Below, piece by piece: positions 26,640-37,500 of a stretch of DNA of 64,000 bases. The translations under genes and the position numbers were made by a program. The number at the start of each line of letters is the position of its first letter. Position 1 is the first letter of the stretch. The notes beneath the pieces were generated by a model. The model saw nothing but the letters and a program-made list of their open reading frames with translations. It was not told the origin of the DNA and searched no databases. This stretch comes from Salinispora arenicola (lineage in GTDB: Bacteria; Actinomycetota; Actinomycetes; Mycobacteriales; Micromonosporaceae), in the NCBI RefSeq assembly GCF_006716065.1, contig NZ_VFOL01000001.1, positions 1,984,001-2,048,000 on the forward strand. The letters are read 5' to 3'.

Positions 26640-27046
26640 GATCCACTGTTTTGTGTGAAGGACCTGGCGCTACGTCGCCAGGGTCTCGTGCCAGGCGTAG
26701 CCAGCGACCTGCTTGCCACGAGTCCGGCCCTGGGTGGGCTGCCGGTGATCGACATTTCGCCAGAACGGTACGAGGTGGTCGCCGCACCCATCCAGGTCAC
26801 CACTCTCGGCCTCCACCCACACGCCGATGGCATACTGCGCGGCCCCGAAGCACTCGCCCTCGCCGAGCACCAACTCGAAGATCTCTGGCCTTCGACGAGA
26901 GTCACCACCCAGCCCCCGAGTTGGCCGCCGCCGCGCTGGTGGGTGAACCGTCGGAGGTCACAGGTGGCGCGTGCCGGTCGATAGGGCCGTACCTGCAGGT
27001 GGGTCGACGTCGGTGGAACAGGTGACTCCATCGAAAGGGCGCGGTC
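26640..27046. other. Region between GNAT-PIN gene and integrase fragment
   Basis: No gene is certain. A plus-strand frame across about 26,680-26,900 reads like protein (ISPERYEVVAAPIQVTTLGL and LRGPEALALAEHQLEDLW) but has no start signal and resembles nothing I know. The minus-strand promoter of the GNAT-PIN gene must also lie here. Confidence 0.35.
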
Positions 27047-27502
27047 ATGGCGACGTCAGGTGTGATCTTCAAACGGTGCGGGTGCCGAGACGACCAGCGG
27101 CGGCGATTGGAGCGGTCGTGCCCCCGACTGCGCGAACGTGGTCACGGCAGCTGGTACTTCCACTGCTCAGCGACGAACCTACTCGGCCGCTGCGAGCGGG
27201 TCCGCCGTGGCGGCTACCCCTCGCAGGCCACCGCCCGCCACGCCCGCGACGAATGGCTGACCGCCACGCAGGCGGACCGGACGGCGCAGGGCTGGACGGT
27301 CCAGCGGTGGCTGCGACACTGGCTCGACAACCGCACGAAGATCCGGCCCACCACCCGCTTTCACTACACCCGCGACGTCGACACCGTCCTCATCCCGCAG
27401 CTCGGCCGCTACCGCCTGGCCGACCTCGACGCCCCGCTGCTGCGGACGGTGTTCGCCGAGATAGCGGCGACGGAAAACAGCAAGGGCCGCCGACAGTCCT
27501 GA
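27047..27502 (+). pseudogene. Tyrosine integrase, N-terminal fragment
   Basis: The gene has a good start (ATG with GAAAGGG upstream). It encodes the arm-binding domain (SGVIFKRCGCRDDQRRRLER, HGSWYFHCSATNLLGRCERV) and the core-binding domain (WLRHWLDNRTKIRPTTRFHY, TLIPQLGRYRL-like) of an actinobacterial phage/AICE integrase. The frame stops at 27,502 after KGRRQS, before any catalytic residue. No catalytic domain follows, so the gene is truncated. As the first integrase sequence inside E2 it may be the relic of that element's own recombinase. Confidence 0.75.
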
Positions 27503-27932
27503 TGCAGCCCTGCAAGGAGTCATCAACGAGTACTACTGAGCTGCCTGGCGCATCCTTGAGGCTGTGGATAGGTAACCAGAATCTGGTTCCGGCACTGTGC
27601 ACGATATTGAGTGTGCCAAGTGGCGCATGCGCCCCTGTCCAATTCAATCCGACTTCTAGTGGCAGGTGCGGAATATATGAATAATCCTAAATGTGAGTTC
27701 CTTGATCCACAGCAGGCTACTGGTGACCCCTGATTCTGGTAAGACGCCTGAAGTTCAGATTAGGTGTCTATGATTGTCTGATTCATACTTTTTCCGTTGT
27801 GCCGTGAGCGGAGTGTGAGTTTGGGTCGAGTCTGTCCTGATTGTAGTTCACGGTTAGTGATCGTTCTTTACATTGACGTGTGGGAGATCTACGGTTTGGC
27901 GGACTGTCTTGTTCGAGCGACGGGGGTGCCGG
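27503..27932. promoter_or_regulatory. AT-rich upstream region of the secreted-protein/RHS operon
   Basis: A 430-bp gap, distinctly richer in A/T than the flanks, without a recognisable gene. By position it should contain the promoter for the long secreted protein and the RHS gene. I could not assign -35/-10 boxes with confidence. Confidence 0.4.
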
Positions 27933-30900
27933 GTGACTGCTTTCGGTATGCGCGCATGGCGGCGCTGGTGGTCGGTGCTGTTGGCCGCGACTGTGGTTAT
28001 GACGGGTGTCGGGGTTCCCGTTAGGGCTGCTGCGGCGGTGCCGGCGGCAGCATCGGTGTGTGTCGACGAGCAGTCGGATGTGGTGGCCGCGCGGCGGATG
28101 GTGCAGGTGTGTGGTCGGCGGGTGGAGATTCTGTCTGAACGAACGGAGTGGTCGCAGACGTTTCTCAATTCTGACGATTCCCGGACGATGGAGCAGACGA
28201 TCGAGCCGACGCGGGTGCGTAAGGATGATTCGTGGGTTCCGGTTGATACGACATTGAAGGTGACGCCGGAGGGTGTGTCGCCTAGGGCGACGGTGCTGCC
28301 GATCGTGTTCTCAGGCGAGGGAGACGGCCCGTTTGTGCGGCTGCGGGATGGTTCTCGGGAGTTGGCGTTGTCGTGGCCTGGCACACTACCCGCGCCGGTG
28401 TTGAAGGGTTCTACCGCGACGTATCGCGACGTGTTTCCAGATGTGGATCTTCAGGTTACCGCGGAACCTCTCGGGTTCTCACAGGTGTTGGTGGTGCGCT
28501 CGCGTGCGGCTGCGGCGAACCCGAGGTTGGCGTCGCTGAAGTTTGGAGTGGCGACGAAGGGTGTGACGGTGTCGGCCGCGGCTGGTGGTGGGTTGGCTGC
28601 CCGTGATGCCAAGGGCGGCACGGTCTTTGCTGCGCCGGCGCCGCTGATGTGGGATTCGTCGGGTATGGACAGCGGCATTGCTTCCGTTGCGAGAGACAAG
28701 GATAGGACGGCGACTACCGCAACGCGCAAGCCGACAGCGGCGGCGTTGGCCGAGCCGGGGGTACGGGTCAGCGGGGAAGCCGCGGACCGAAAGGCGGTGC
28801 CGGAAAGCGCTCGTCGGGCAGTGATGCCGGTCCGCGTCGATGGCGAGACGATGACTTTGGTTCCCGATAAGGCGCTCCTGGCGGATCCGGGCACGAAGCT
28901 ACCGGTGTTCATTGATCCGTCATGGACCGGTGGGATCTCGGGAAATGCGTGGACGTCGGTGTGGAGTAAGTACAAGTCGAGTTCGTTTTGGCAGAACTCG
29001 TCGGCGTTGCGGAACGGGTCTACGTATGGCTCGGCAGGTTCGGGTCGCACCGAGGACTGTTCTGGTTGTGCTGATCATATTATTCGGTCGCTGTTTCGAA
29101 TGAACACGTCGGCGGTGCGGGGTAAGCGTATTGTGAAGGCGGAGTTTCGGATCGAGCAGCGGTGGGCTTGGACCTGTAATCCTAAGTCGAATGCGAAGCT
29201 GTGGATGACGGGGTCGATCTCGTCGGGTACGACGTGGAATAAGCAGCCGACATGGTACAGTGGATACACTGCTCAGGCCTTGGGTAATCGTAAGCACGGC
29301 GCGGCCCATGGCTGTTTGGGTACGGGGACGATTGAGTTCAATGTGACCTCGATGGTGGCTAAGGCGGCGGCGAGTGGGTGGTCGACGTTGACTGTTGGCT
29401 TGCGGGCGGTCAACGAGGGAACGTTGAGCCAGTGGAAGCGGTTCAATCATTCTTCGCCGAAGTTGGCGATCACGTACAACACGTTGCCGAATGCTCCATC
29501 GGCGCGGAAGTCCGACGGTAAGGTGTGCGCCACGGGTTCGGGCCGGCCGTACGTGTTGACCACGACGCCGACGTTGGCGGCGAGTCAGTCTGATCCGGAC
29601 TCTTCACAGCAGTCGTTGACCACCTGGTTCTACTGGTGGCCGGTGGGTGGGTCGCGAAGCGAGTCGAACAAGGTGTCGCAGGCGGCGGGCAACTCGTCGA
29701 CGGTATCGAAAATGATTCCGTCAGGCCGATTGACCGACGGGACGAGTTATGTGTGGCAGGCCCGGACCTGGGACGGTTCCCATTACGGTGCGTGGTCGGG
29801 TACCTGTGAGTTTACGGTGGATTCGACGTCTCCCTCGCCGTCGACGAGTGTGAGTTCCGGCTACTACCTTGATGACGGCACGCCGCGCGGTGGTGTCGGT
29901 ATCTCGGGTACGTTCACCATCGACCCGCCGGCGACTCGACCATATGAGGTCAAGGAGTATGCCTACAGCCTGGACTCCGGGGTGCTGAACGGGGCGAAGA
30001 CTGTTGCGGCTCGGAGCAGCGATCATGGAGCGTCGGTGTCGTTGGCTCCGTTGCATGACGGGGTCAACCGGCTCTACGTGTGGTCGAAGGATCACGCGGG
30101 TCGGTTTTCTACCCCGGTGACGTATACGTTCAGCGTTCGCGCCGGGTCTGGTCCGGCGGCGGAATGGACTTTCGAGGATGGTGGCGGTTCCACGGCGGCG
30201 GATACTTCTGGCCACGGCAACTCCCTGACTGTCGGGGGCTCGGCTAGTTGGGTTGCGGGCCGGTCCGGGGTGGGTACCGCCCTGTCGTTGCCAGGTGGTG
30301 CGGCGGCGGTCATGTCCGGTCCGGTCAACAGTCCGCACCCGGACACTCAGGCTTCCACCCCGGTCCGTACCGACGCCGATTTCACCGTCGCCGCGTGGGT
30401 GAAGATCACTTCGACGGCGGGTAGCGCGGTGCAGACAGTGGTGAGTGCCAGCGGATCCAGGACGTCGGCGTACCAACTGGGCTATGCCGGTAGCGCCCAG
30501 CGCTGGCGTTTCGCGATGGCCGGGGCGGACACCGACGATCCGGCGTTGTACAGCGTACTGTCCGACGCAGCGCCGACGGCGGGGAAGTGGACGCATCTTG
30601 CCGGTGTGTACGACGCGTCCACCAAGAAGATGACCCTGTACGTCAATGGGCAGGCGCAGAGCGGCACCGCCACGCTCAGCGGGGGTTTCAACGCCACTGC
30701 CGAGGTGGCGGTCGGCAAACGCACGTGGAACGGTAGCTCCGACAGCTTCTTCACCGGCACCGTCGATGACGTGCGGGTGTACAACTTCACCGAGACGGCG
30801 GCCAACCTGGCGGAGCTTGCTGTTCCACCGCCACCAAAGATCATATTTCCGGACGGGGCCGACGTGACGGCCGGCGAACAACTCACGGTGACTTTCGATG

Positions 30901-33900
30901 CCGGTGGTGACACGAACGTCACGGCGTTTAGGTACAGCGTGGACGGTACCGGCCTGGGTAGCACCGTAAACGCCGATACCGCAGGTGGCACCGCGACCGT
31001 CACCATCGATGTGGGCACCACGACGGGCGAGCGGCTGGTGTACGCGGTCGCTGTGGACGACGGTGGTCGGGTCAGTGGGATGAGCCAGGAACAGTTCACT
31101 GTCTCCCCGGCGGCGAGCCTGTCCGGAACCGTGTACGACCCGTTCTTCCTGCCGCAGGCCGACGCGGTCGTCGCACTCCAGCCCGGCGGATATCAGACCA
31201 CGACGGGTGCAGACGGCAGCTACTCGTTGAGCAACTTTTCTCCTGGCTCGTACACCCTCACGGTGACCTACGGCGGCCGATGCGGACCCGCATTCACCCA
31301 GGACGTCGTCATCAACGGCCCGGACCAGGTACAGGACATCTTCCTCATGGTGTTCAGCGATGACCTGGGTCATACCTGCACCGAGCAGGCTGCCTCCTTC
31401 ATGGCGGCGCCTACAGTTCTGCCATTGACTGGTGATGACTCGGTTGCCACGGTGCAGCTACCGTTCGCGTTCCCGTTCTACGGCGGTGCCTACCGCAGCG
31501 CGTGGGTGGACACCAACGGGGTGCTGTCGTTCACTGATCCGGGTGGTTCCCACCCGTATTCCGGTGGCGGTCAGCTACCGGCGCCGGCGGACCCGAACGC
31601 CATCGTGGCTGCATTCTGGGATGACCTGGTGGTCGACGCAGCGGCAAGTGTGCGGACCGCCACAACTGGTAGCGGTGACGATCAGCGGTTCGTGGTCGAG
31701 TGGCGCAACGTACACCGCAAGGCCAACCCTGTGGAGCGGCTTTCCTTTGAGGTGATTTTGGCGCCGGACGGCACGGTGACCACCAACTACGACCAACTCG
31801 ACAACGCAGCGGAAAAGGGCGGTAGCGCGATCGTCGGCATCGAGGCGGCCGTCGGTGAGGACGGATTGTCCTATTCGATCGACGAACCGGTACTTAGCAG
31901 CGGCATCGCGATCACCTTCACCCGTCCGGATGTCGACGGCGGACTGAAGACCCACGATCTGTCCGGTACGTTGACCGATACCGCCGGCGCACCGGTGGTC
32001 GGTGCGACAGTCAGCCTCGACCCGAGTGGTTTGACCGCTACGACGGGTACCGGGGGCGCGTACAGCTTCGCGGGGGTGGTGGCCGACAGTTACGGCGTGT
32101 CGGTACAGATGGCTGGCCGGTGCGGGGAGGTGGCTTCACGTCAGGTGGAGTTGTCCGCTGACGCTGTCGTCGATCTGCAACTGGGCCCCGACTACGGTGG
32201 CTTGGGCTATGCGTGCAGGACGGGGCCGTCGGGTTTCGTGGCGGCGACCAATGTCCTGGCGTTGACCGGTGACGACGCGGCCACGTCGGTGGCGTTGCCC
32301 TTCCCGATCGAGTTCCACGGTCAGTCCTACACCTCGGGGTGGGTGCACACCAATGGACTGGTCAGTTTCGGCGCTGTTCACGGCGCGGTGGACGCGTGGG
32401 CCAACCCGACGATGCCGACCGCGGCCGCGCCAAACGCAGTGGTTGCCCCATTCTGGGACGACTTCGAGGTTGACGGATCGGCAAGCGTGCGGACGCAGAC
32501 CCTGGGCGCCGCTCCAAATCGGTCCTTTGTCGTTGAGTGGCGCAACGTCGGTTTCCGCCCGACTAACACCGAGCGGGTCACGTTCGAGGTGATGTTCCAC
32601 GAAGACGGACGTATCGCCTTCCACTACGGGGCGATGTCCACACCGACTCAGACGGGTGCTGGGGCAACTGTCGGGCTGGAAAACGCGTCGGGCACGGTCG
32701 CGGCCTTGTACACCTTCCACGAGGCGGTGCTGACCGCGAACTCCTCGATCACCTACACACCGGCCCCGGCGGGCACCGTCAGTGGTGTGCTCACCACGGC
32801 GGTGACCGCTGAACCGATTGCTGGGGCGACGGTCACCCTGAACCCGGGCAACCGCACCATTACCACCGGCGCGGACGGCAGCTACCAGTTCACCACGGTG
32901 CCGGTCGGGGAGTACAAGGTCGCCGCATCGATCGCGGACAACCGATGCACAGGCCAGTACGCCCGCGAAACCATCAACCACTCTGGCGGCACCTTAGACG
33001 TAGACCTGTCACTGATGGTCGACGGCGATGAGTTCGGCTACAAATGCACCACCGGTGCGCAGTCCTTCGTCCCCGGCGACATCGTGGAAGGATGGCAGGG
33101 CGACGAAACGGTTTGGCAGAAGAACCCACCGTTTCCCGTCAAGCTCTATGGCGAGTCACACACCTCGGCCTGGATCAGCGCCAACGGGCTGATCAGCTTC
33201 AAGGACCCTGCCTACTTCGGGTGGATCGGTTCCGCACCAGGCACCATCCCGTCACCGGCGAGCGAGGGCTCACCGAACGCCACGGTCTACGTGCACTGGG
33301 ACGACTGGGTGGTCGACACACAGGCCCGGATCGCCACGAAGATCAGCGGCACCGCGCCGACCCGGCAGTGGATCGTGGAATGGCGCAACGTCCACCTCTA
33401 CGGCGATCCCACCATCCGTGCGACCTTCGAGGTTATCTTCGATGAGGGGGGTGACATCACCCTCGCCTACACCGACATCGACCCAGCCAAGGCGGTCGAG
33501 CAGGGCGGCGAGGCCACGGTGGGCATCGAAAACGCCGACGGCTCGATCGGCTTCCAGTACCTGCACCGCGAGGCGTGGCTGGCCAGCGGCCAGGGCATCA
33601 CCTTCACCCCCAACCCGCCCGGGCAGGGCAGCATAGCCGGAACAGTGACCTGCCAGGGCGCCCCGGTGGCCGGGGCGACGGTGGTGGTGGCCGACAGGTC
33701 GACCACCACCGCAACCGACGGCACATACACGGTGGGTAACGTGCCGGCCGGCTCCTGGGCGGCAATCGCGACGGTGACCAGCGGTACCTGCACCGGTTCC
33801 GAGACGCGCCAGGTGACAGTCGGCACCAACACCGAGACCACCGCCGACTACCCCCTGAGCGCCACCCCCACCGGAGGCGGGTACATCCTCTCCGAAGAAC

Positions 33901-34457
33901 CCGTGCCGTACACCCCAGCGGACACGACCGTGGTGTCCCTCACCGGCGACGACGCCTATACCTCGCTCACCCTGCCGTTCCCGGTCACGCACTACGGGCA
34001 GACCTACTCCACCGGCTGGGTGGACACCAACGGCGTGCTCAGCTTCGTCGACCCCGGCGAGCCCGCACCCGACGCCTGGCCCATCCCATCGCCGGACAGC
34101 CCGCAGGAGCCCAACGCCGCCCTCTACCCGTTCTGGCACGACTGGGTCGTCGACGACAACGCCAGCATCCGCACCACGACACGGGGCAGCGCCCCTGACC
34201 GAGAATTCGTTATCGAGTGGCGCAACGTCCACTCGTACGAGGACCCCCTCACCCGGGTCACGTTCCAGGTGATCCTTGACGAGGCCGGCGGTTACCGCTT
34301 CGCCTACACCGACAACGATGGCACCTTCCTCGAACGCGGCGGCGGCGCCACCATCGGCATCGAAAACGCCGACGGCACCCACGCCATCCAGTACACCTAC
34401 CGGCAGCCTGTCCTCCGGCCCGGACTGGGCCTACGGCTCACCGCCGCAGGTGCGTGA
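27933..34457 (+). CDS. Large secreted DNRLRE/LamG/nidogen-like repeat protein
   Basis: About 2,174 residues from GTG 27,933 (GGGGGT just upstream). The signal peptide is WWSVLLAATVVMTGVGVPVR. A DNRLRE-type beta-sandwich follows (SVWSKYKSSSFWQNSSALRN, FRIEQRWAWTCNPKSNAKLW), then an Ig-like part and a LamG/concanavalin domain (FTVAAWVKITSTAGSAVQTV, MTLYVNGQAQSG). Four modules then repeat. Each is a carboxypeptidase-regulatory-like domain (SGTLTDTAGAPVVGATVSLD) plus a nidogen-like domain (SAWVDTNGVLSFTDPGG, FVVEWRNVH, TVGIENADG). No enzyme site is seen. The stop overlaps the earliest start of the RHS gene (GTGA). Proteins of this kind commonly precede RHS toxins in actinobacteria and may display or deliver them. 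Confidence 0.85.
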   Translation: MTAFGMRAWRRWWSVLLAATVVMTGVGVPVRAAAAVPAAASVCVDEQSDVVAARRMVQVCGRRVEILSERTEWSQTFLNSDDSRTMEQTIEPTRVRKDDSWVPVDTTLKVTPEGVSPRATVLPIVFSGEGDGPFVRLRDGSRELALSWPGTLPAPVLKGSTATYRDVFPDVDLQVTAEPLGFSQVLVVRSRAAAANPRLASLKFGVATKGVTVSAAAGGGLAARDAKGGTVFAAPAPLMWDSSGMDSGIASVARDKDRTATTATRKPTAAALAEPGVRVSGEAADRKAVPESARRAVMPVRVDGETMTLVPDKALLADPGTKLPVFIDPSWTGGISGNAWTSVWSKYKSSSFWQNSSALRNGSTYGSAGSGRTEDCSGCADHIIRSLFRMNTSAVRGKRIVKAEFRIEQRWAWTCNPKSNAKLWMTGSISSGTTWNKQPTWYSGYTAQALGNRKHGAAHGCLGTGTIEFNVTSMVAKAAASGWSTLTVGLRAVNEGTLSQWKRFNHSSPKLAITYNTLPNAPSARKSDGKVCATGSGRPYVLTTTPTLAASQSDPDSSQQSLTTWFYWWPVGGSRSESNKVSQAAGNSSTVSKMIPSGRLTDGTSYVWQARTWDGSHYGAWSGTCEFTVDSTSPSPSTSVSSGYYLDDGTPRGGVGISGTFTIDPPATRPYEVKEYAYSLDSGVLNGAKTVAARSSDHGASVSLAPLHDGVNRLYVWSKDHAGRFSTPVTYTFSVRAGSGPAAEWTFEDGGGSTAADTSGHGNSLTVGGSASWVAGRSGVGTALSLPGGAAAVMSGPVNSPHPDTQASTPVRTDADFTVAAWVKITSTAGSAVQTVVSASGSRTSAYQLGYAGSAQRWRFAMAGADTDDPALYSVLSDAAPTAGKWTHLAGVYDASTKKMTLYVNGQAQSGTATLSGGFNATAEVAVGKRTWNGSSDSFFTGTVDDVRVYNFTETAANLAELAVPPPPKIIFPDGADVTAGEQLTVTFDAGGDTNVTAFRYSVDGTGLGSTVNADTAGGTATVTIDVGTTTGERLVYAVAVDDGGRVSGMSQEQFTVSPAASLSGTVYDPFFLPQADAVVALQPGGYQTTTGADGSYSLSNFSPGSYTLTVTYGGRCGPAFTQDVVINGPDQVQDIFLMVFSDDLGHTCTEQAASFMAAPTVLPLTGDDSVATVQLPFAFPFYGGAYRSAWVDTNGVLSFTDPGGSHPYSGGGQLPAPADPNAIVAAFWDDLVVDAAASVRTATTGSGDDQRFVVEWRNVHRKANPVERLSFEVILAPDGTVTTNYDQLDNAAEKGGSAIVGIEAAVGEDGLSYSIDEPVLSSGIAITFTRPDVDGGLKTHDLSGTLTDTAGAPVVGATVSLDPSGLTATTGTGGAYSFAGVVADSYGVSVQMAGRCGEVASRQVELSADAVVDLQLGPDYGGLGYACRTGPSGFVAATNVLALTGDDAATSVALPFPIEFHGQSYTSGWVHTNGLVSFGAVHGAVDAWANPTMPTAAAPNAVVAPFWDDFEVDGSASVRTQTLGAAPNRSFVVEWRNVGFRPTNTERVTFEVMFHEDGRIAFHYGAMSTPTQTGAGATVGLENASGTVAALYTFHEAVLTANSSITYTPAPAGTVSGVLTTAVTAEPIAGATVTLNPGNRTITTGADGSYQFTTVPVGEYKVAASIADNRCTGQYARETINHSGGTLDVDLSLMVDGDEFGYKCTTGAQSFVPGDIVEGWQGDETVWQKNPPFPVKLYGESHTSAWISANGLISFKDPAYFGWIGSAPGTIPSPASEGSPNATVYVHWDDWVVDTQARIATKISGTAPTRQWIVEWRNVHLYGDPTIRATFEVIFDEGGDITLAYTDIDPAKAVEQGGEATVGIENADGSIGFQYLHREAWLASGQGITFTPNPPGQGSIAGTVTCQGAPVAGATVVVADRSTTTATDGTYTVGNVPAGSWAAIATVTSGTCTGSETRQVTVGTNTETTADYPLSATPTGGGYILSEEPVPYTPADTTVVSLTGDDAYTSLTLPFPVTHYGQTYSTGWVDTNGVLSFVDPGEPAPDAWPIPSPDSPQEPNAALYPFWHDWVVDDNASIRTTTRGSAPDREFVIEWRNVHSYEDPLTRVTFQVILDEAGGYRFAYTDNDGTFLERGGGATIGIENADGTHAIQYTYRQPVLRPGLGLRLTAAGA

Positions 34458-34522
34458 GTCACCGTCATGCGCGTTCCAATCAATCTGCTTCGCTGTTGCT
34501 CGGATGCATCGGAGGTTTCCTG

Positions 34523-37500
34523 GTGACGCCGATCCGTACTTCTGTCGGTATGTTCTCGCCCGTACGTTGGCGTGGCTGGCGTCGTGCCACAGCATTCGGT
34601 GTGGCAGTGGTCCTGGCAGCCGGTCTGCTACAGGCACCCGATCGGGTCGCCGTCGCTGCCGGGCACACCAGGCCGGAACGTGAGCCGGTACCGACCGTGC
34701 CGGTCACCCCGGTGAAGGCCGCCCCCGCCGCTGTGAGTAGGGCGAAGCAGGCTCGGGACAAGCCGCGACCAGTGTGGCCCAAGGCCGGCACGGCGAGCGT
34801 CGAGGTATCTCCAGAAGCCGGGCCAGCAGTGGCGAAGCCGGGCGGACTGTCCGTGGCAGCGTCGACAAAGGGCTCCACGAGGCACCGCTTTGGGGCACCG
34901 CCGCGCAAGGTACGCGTCGAGGTGCTCGACCGCGCGGCGACCTCCCGCAGCAATATCAAAGGTGTCCTTCTGAGTCTCGCCGCGACGGACAAGTCCAGCG
35001 GTCGGATGAGGGTGAGTGTCGACTACCGATCCTTTGCCACCGCGTACGGCGCGGACTGGGCCTCCCGCCTGCGGCTGGTGGCCCTGCCAGCCTGCGCCCT
35101 GGTCACCCCCGAGGCGGAACAGTGCGCGGGAACGCCACTTTCGACCACGAACAGCTTGGTGGCGCGGACGGTGTCCGCCGAGGTGATGGTCGCCCCGACG
35201 GCGTCGCTGCTCGCCGTGTCCGCCGCCGCCTCCGGCCCGGCCGGTGACTACGGCGCGACCCCGCTGCGGGCGTCCTCGACGTGGTCGGCGGGCGGTAACA
35301 GTGGGGACTTCACCTGGTCGTATCCGATGCGTGTCCCGCCTGCGCCGGGCGGTCTCGCGCCGGAACTGGCGTTGAGCTATTCGGCGCAGTCGGTCGACGG
35401 TCGGCATGCCGCGACGAACAACCAGCCGTCCTGGATGGGGGAGGGCTTCGAGGCGTGGCCGGGCGGCTACATCGAACGCCGATACCGCGCATGTGCCAAG
35501 GACATGGACGGCAGCGCGAACAACGACACGGAGACCGGCGACCTGTGCTGGGAGACCGACAACGCGGTGTTGTCTCTCGCGGGGCACTCCGGTGAGTTGA
35601 TCTATAACGATTCCGAGGGGCGCTGGCACCTGCGCGCCGACGACGGCACCCGGATCGAACGCAAGACCGGCGCCAGCAATGGCGACAACAACGGCGAGCA
35701 CTGGGTGGTCACCACCACCAACGGCATCCAGTACTGGTTCGGACGCAACCGGCTACCGGGCTGGACATCCGGGAAGCCACAGACCAACTCGACCTGGACC
35801 GCGCCGGTGTTCGGCAACGACCCGGGCGAGCCCTGCCACGCGACGGCCTTCGCCGATTCGGATTGCACTCAGGCCTGGCGGTGGAACCTCGACTACGTCG
35901 TCGACCTTAACGGCAACTCCATCTCCTACTGGTACGGCAAGGAAACCAACCGCTACGGCCGCAACATCGACGCCGACGATGCCGCCCTGTACGACCGCGG
36001 CGGTTGGCTCGACAAGATCGAATACGGTACCCAAAACACCAACAGCGTCGACTCAATCTTTTCCACCCCCGCGCCCCTACGGGTCGACTTCACTGAGGCG
36101 GACCGGTGCCTGAGCAGCTGCACCAGCCACAGCGAGTCGTCCTGGCCCGACACACCGTGGGACAGCGAGTGCGGCACCGCGCCGTGCACCGACAACTACT
36201 CGGTCACGTTCTGGTCGACCAAGCGGCTGGCCAGCGTCACCACTCAGGTCCGCAACGGCAGCGGCTACGACAACGTCGAACGGTGGACCTTCACCCACTC
36301 CTTTCCTGACCCCGGTGACGGCACCCGAGCCGGTTTGTGGCTGGACAAGATCTCCCACGCCGGACTGGTCGGCACCACGACTACGGTGCCGGACGTCGAG
36401 TTCACCCCAGTGCAGAAACCCAACCGGGTCGATGCCACAGGCGACTTCGCTGCCGCGATGAACTGGATGCGGATCGCCAAAATCCGCACCGAAGCCGGTG
36501 GCACCATCAGCGTCACCTACTCCGACGCCGACTGCCACGCCGGACAACCGATGCCCACACCAGCGTCGAATACACGGCGTTGCTACCCGGTCATCTGGGA
36601 GCCCGAGGGCTACGACGAACCGGTCACCGACTGGTTCCACAAGTATGTCGTCACCACGATCTACGAGGCGGACAACACCGGCGGCGTCCCTCCGCACGGC
36701 AGCCCCCGCGTCGCCTACTCGTACGCGTACTTTGACGCGGCCTGGCACCACGCCGACGACGACGGCATCGTCGACAAGGACGCCAAGACCTGGTCCGACT
36801 GGCGTGGCTACGGTCGTGTCCAGGTCACGACCGGTGATCCCGGCGAGCAGACCCACACCGAAACCCGCTTCTTCCAAGGCATGCACGGCGACCGGGCGTC
36901 CGGCGGCGGCGGCACCCGCACCGTCACCATCGACGGCATCGCCGACCACGACTGGTACGCCGGCATCCCCCGCGAGTCGAAGACCTTCAACGGCCCCGGG
37001 GGCCCCACAGTCACCCGGGTAACCAACGAGCCCTGGGCCTCCGCCCCCACCGCAACCCGCACCATCAACGCCGACACCGTCACCGCCCGCTTCACCCGTA
37101 TCGCCACGACCCGCTCCTACACCACCCTCGACGGAGGCCGTGGTGAACGAGCCACCCGCACCACCACCACATACGACGCGTACGGCATGGCCACCGCCAT
37201 CGACGACTACGGCCACGACGGCGTCACCGGAGACGAACAATGCACCAAGGTCGACTACACGCCCCGTAACGACGCCGTCTGGCTGATGGACCGCGCCCAC
37301 CGGGTGCAGACTTACGCCCGCAACTGCGACGCCACCACCGGCACCCTCACAGACGACGACGTCATCGGTGATGCCCGTACCTACTACGACGGCGCCACCA
37401 CCTTCGAAACCGCCCCCACTCGCGGCCTCACCACAAAGACCGAGGAAATGGCGGCCTGGAACGGCGGAGCCCCCACCTTCACCACGACCGGTCAGGCCGC

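Noticed and set aside
26376-26984. Plus-strand 200-codon frame across the start of the GNAT-PIN gene
   Set aside because: Its first part is antisense to the GNAT domain, it lacks a ribosome site, and the remainder shows no family motif. I kept only a note on the region.
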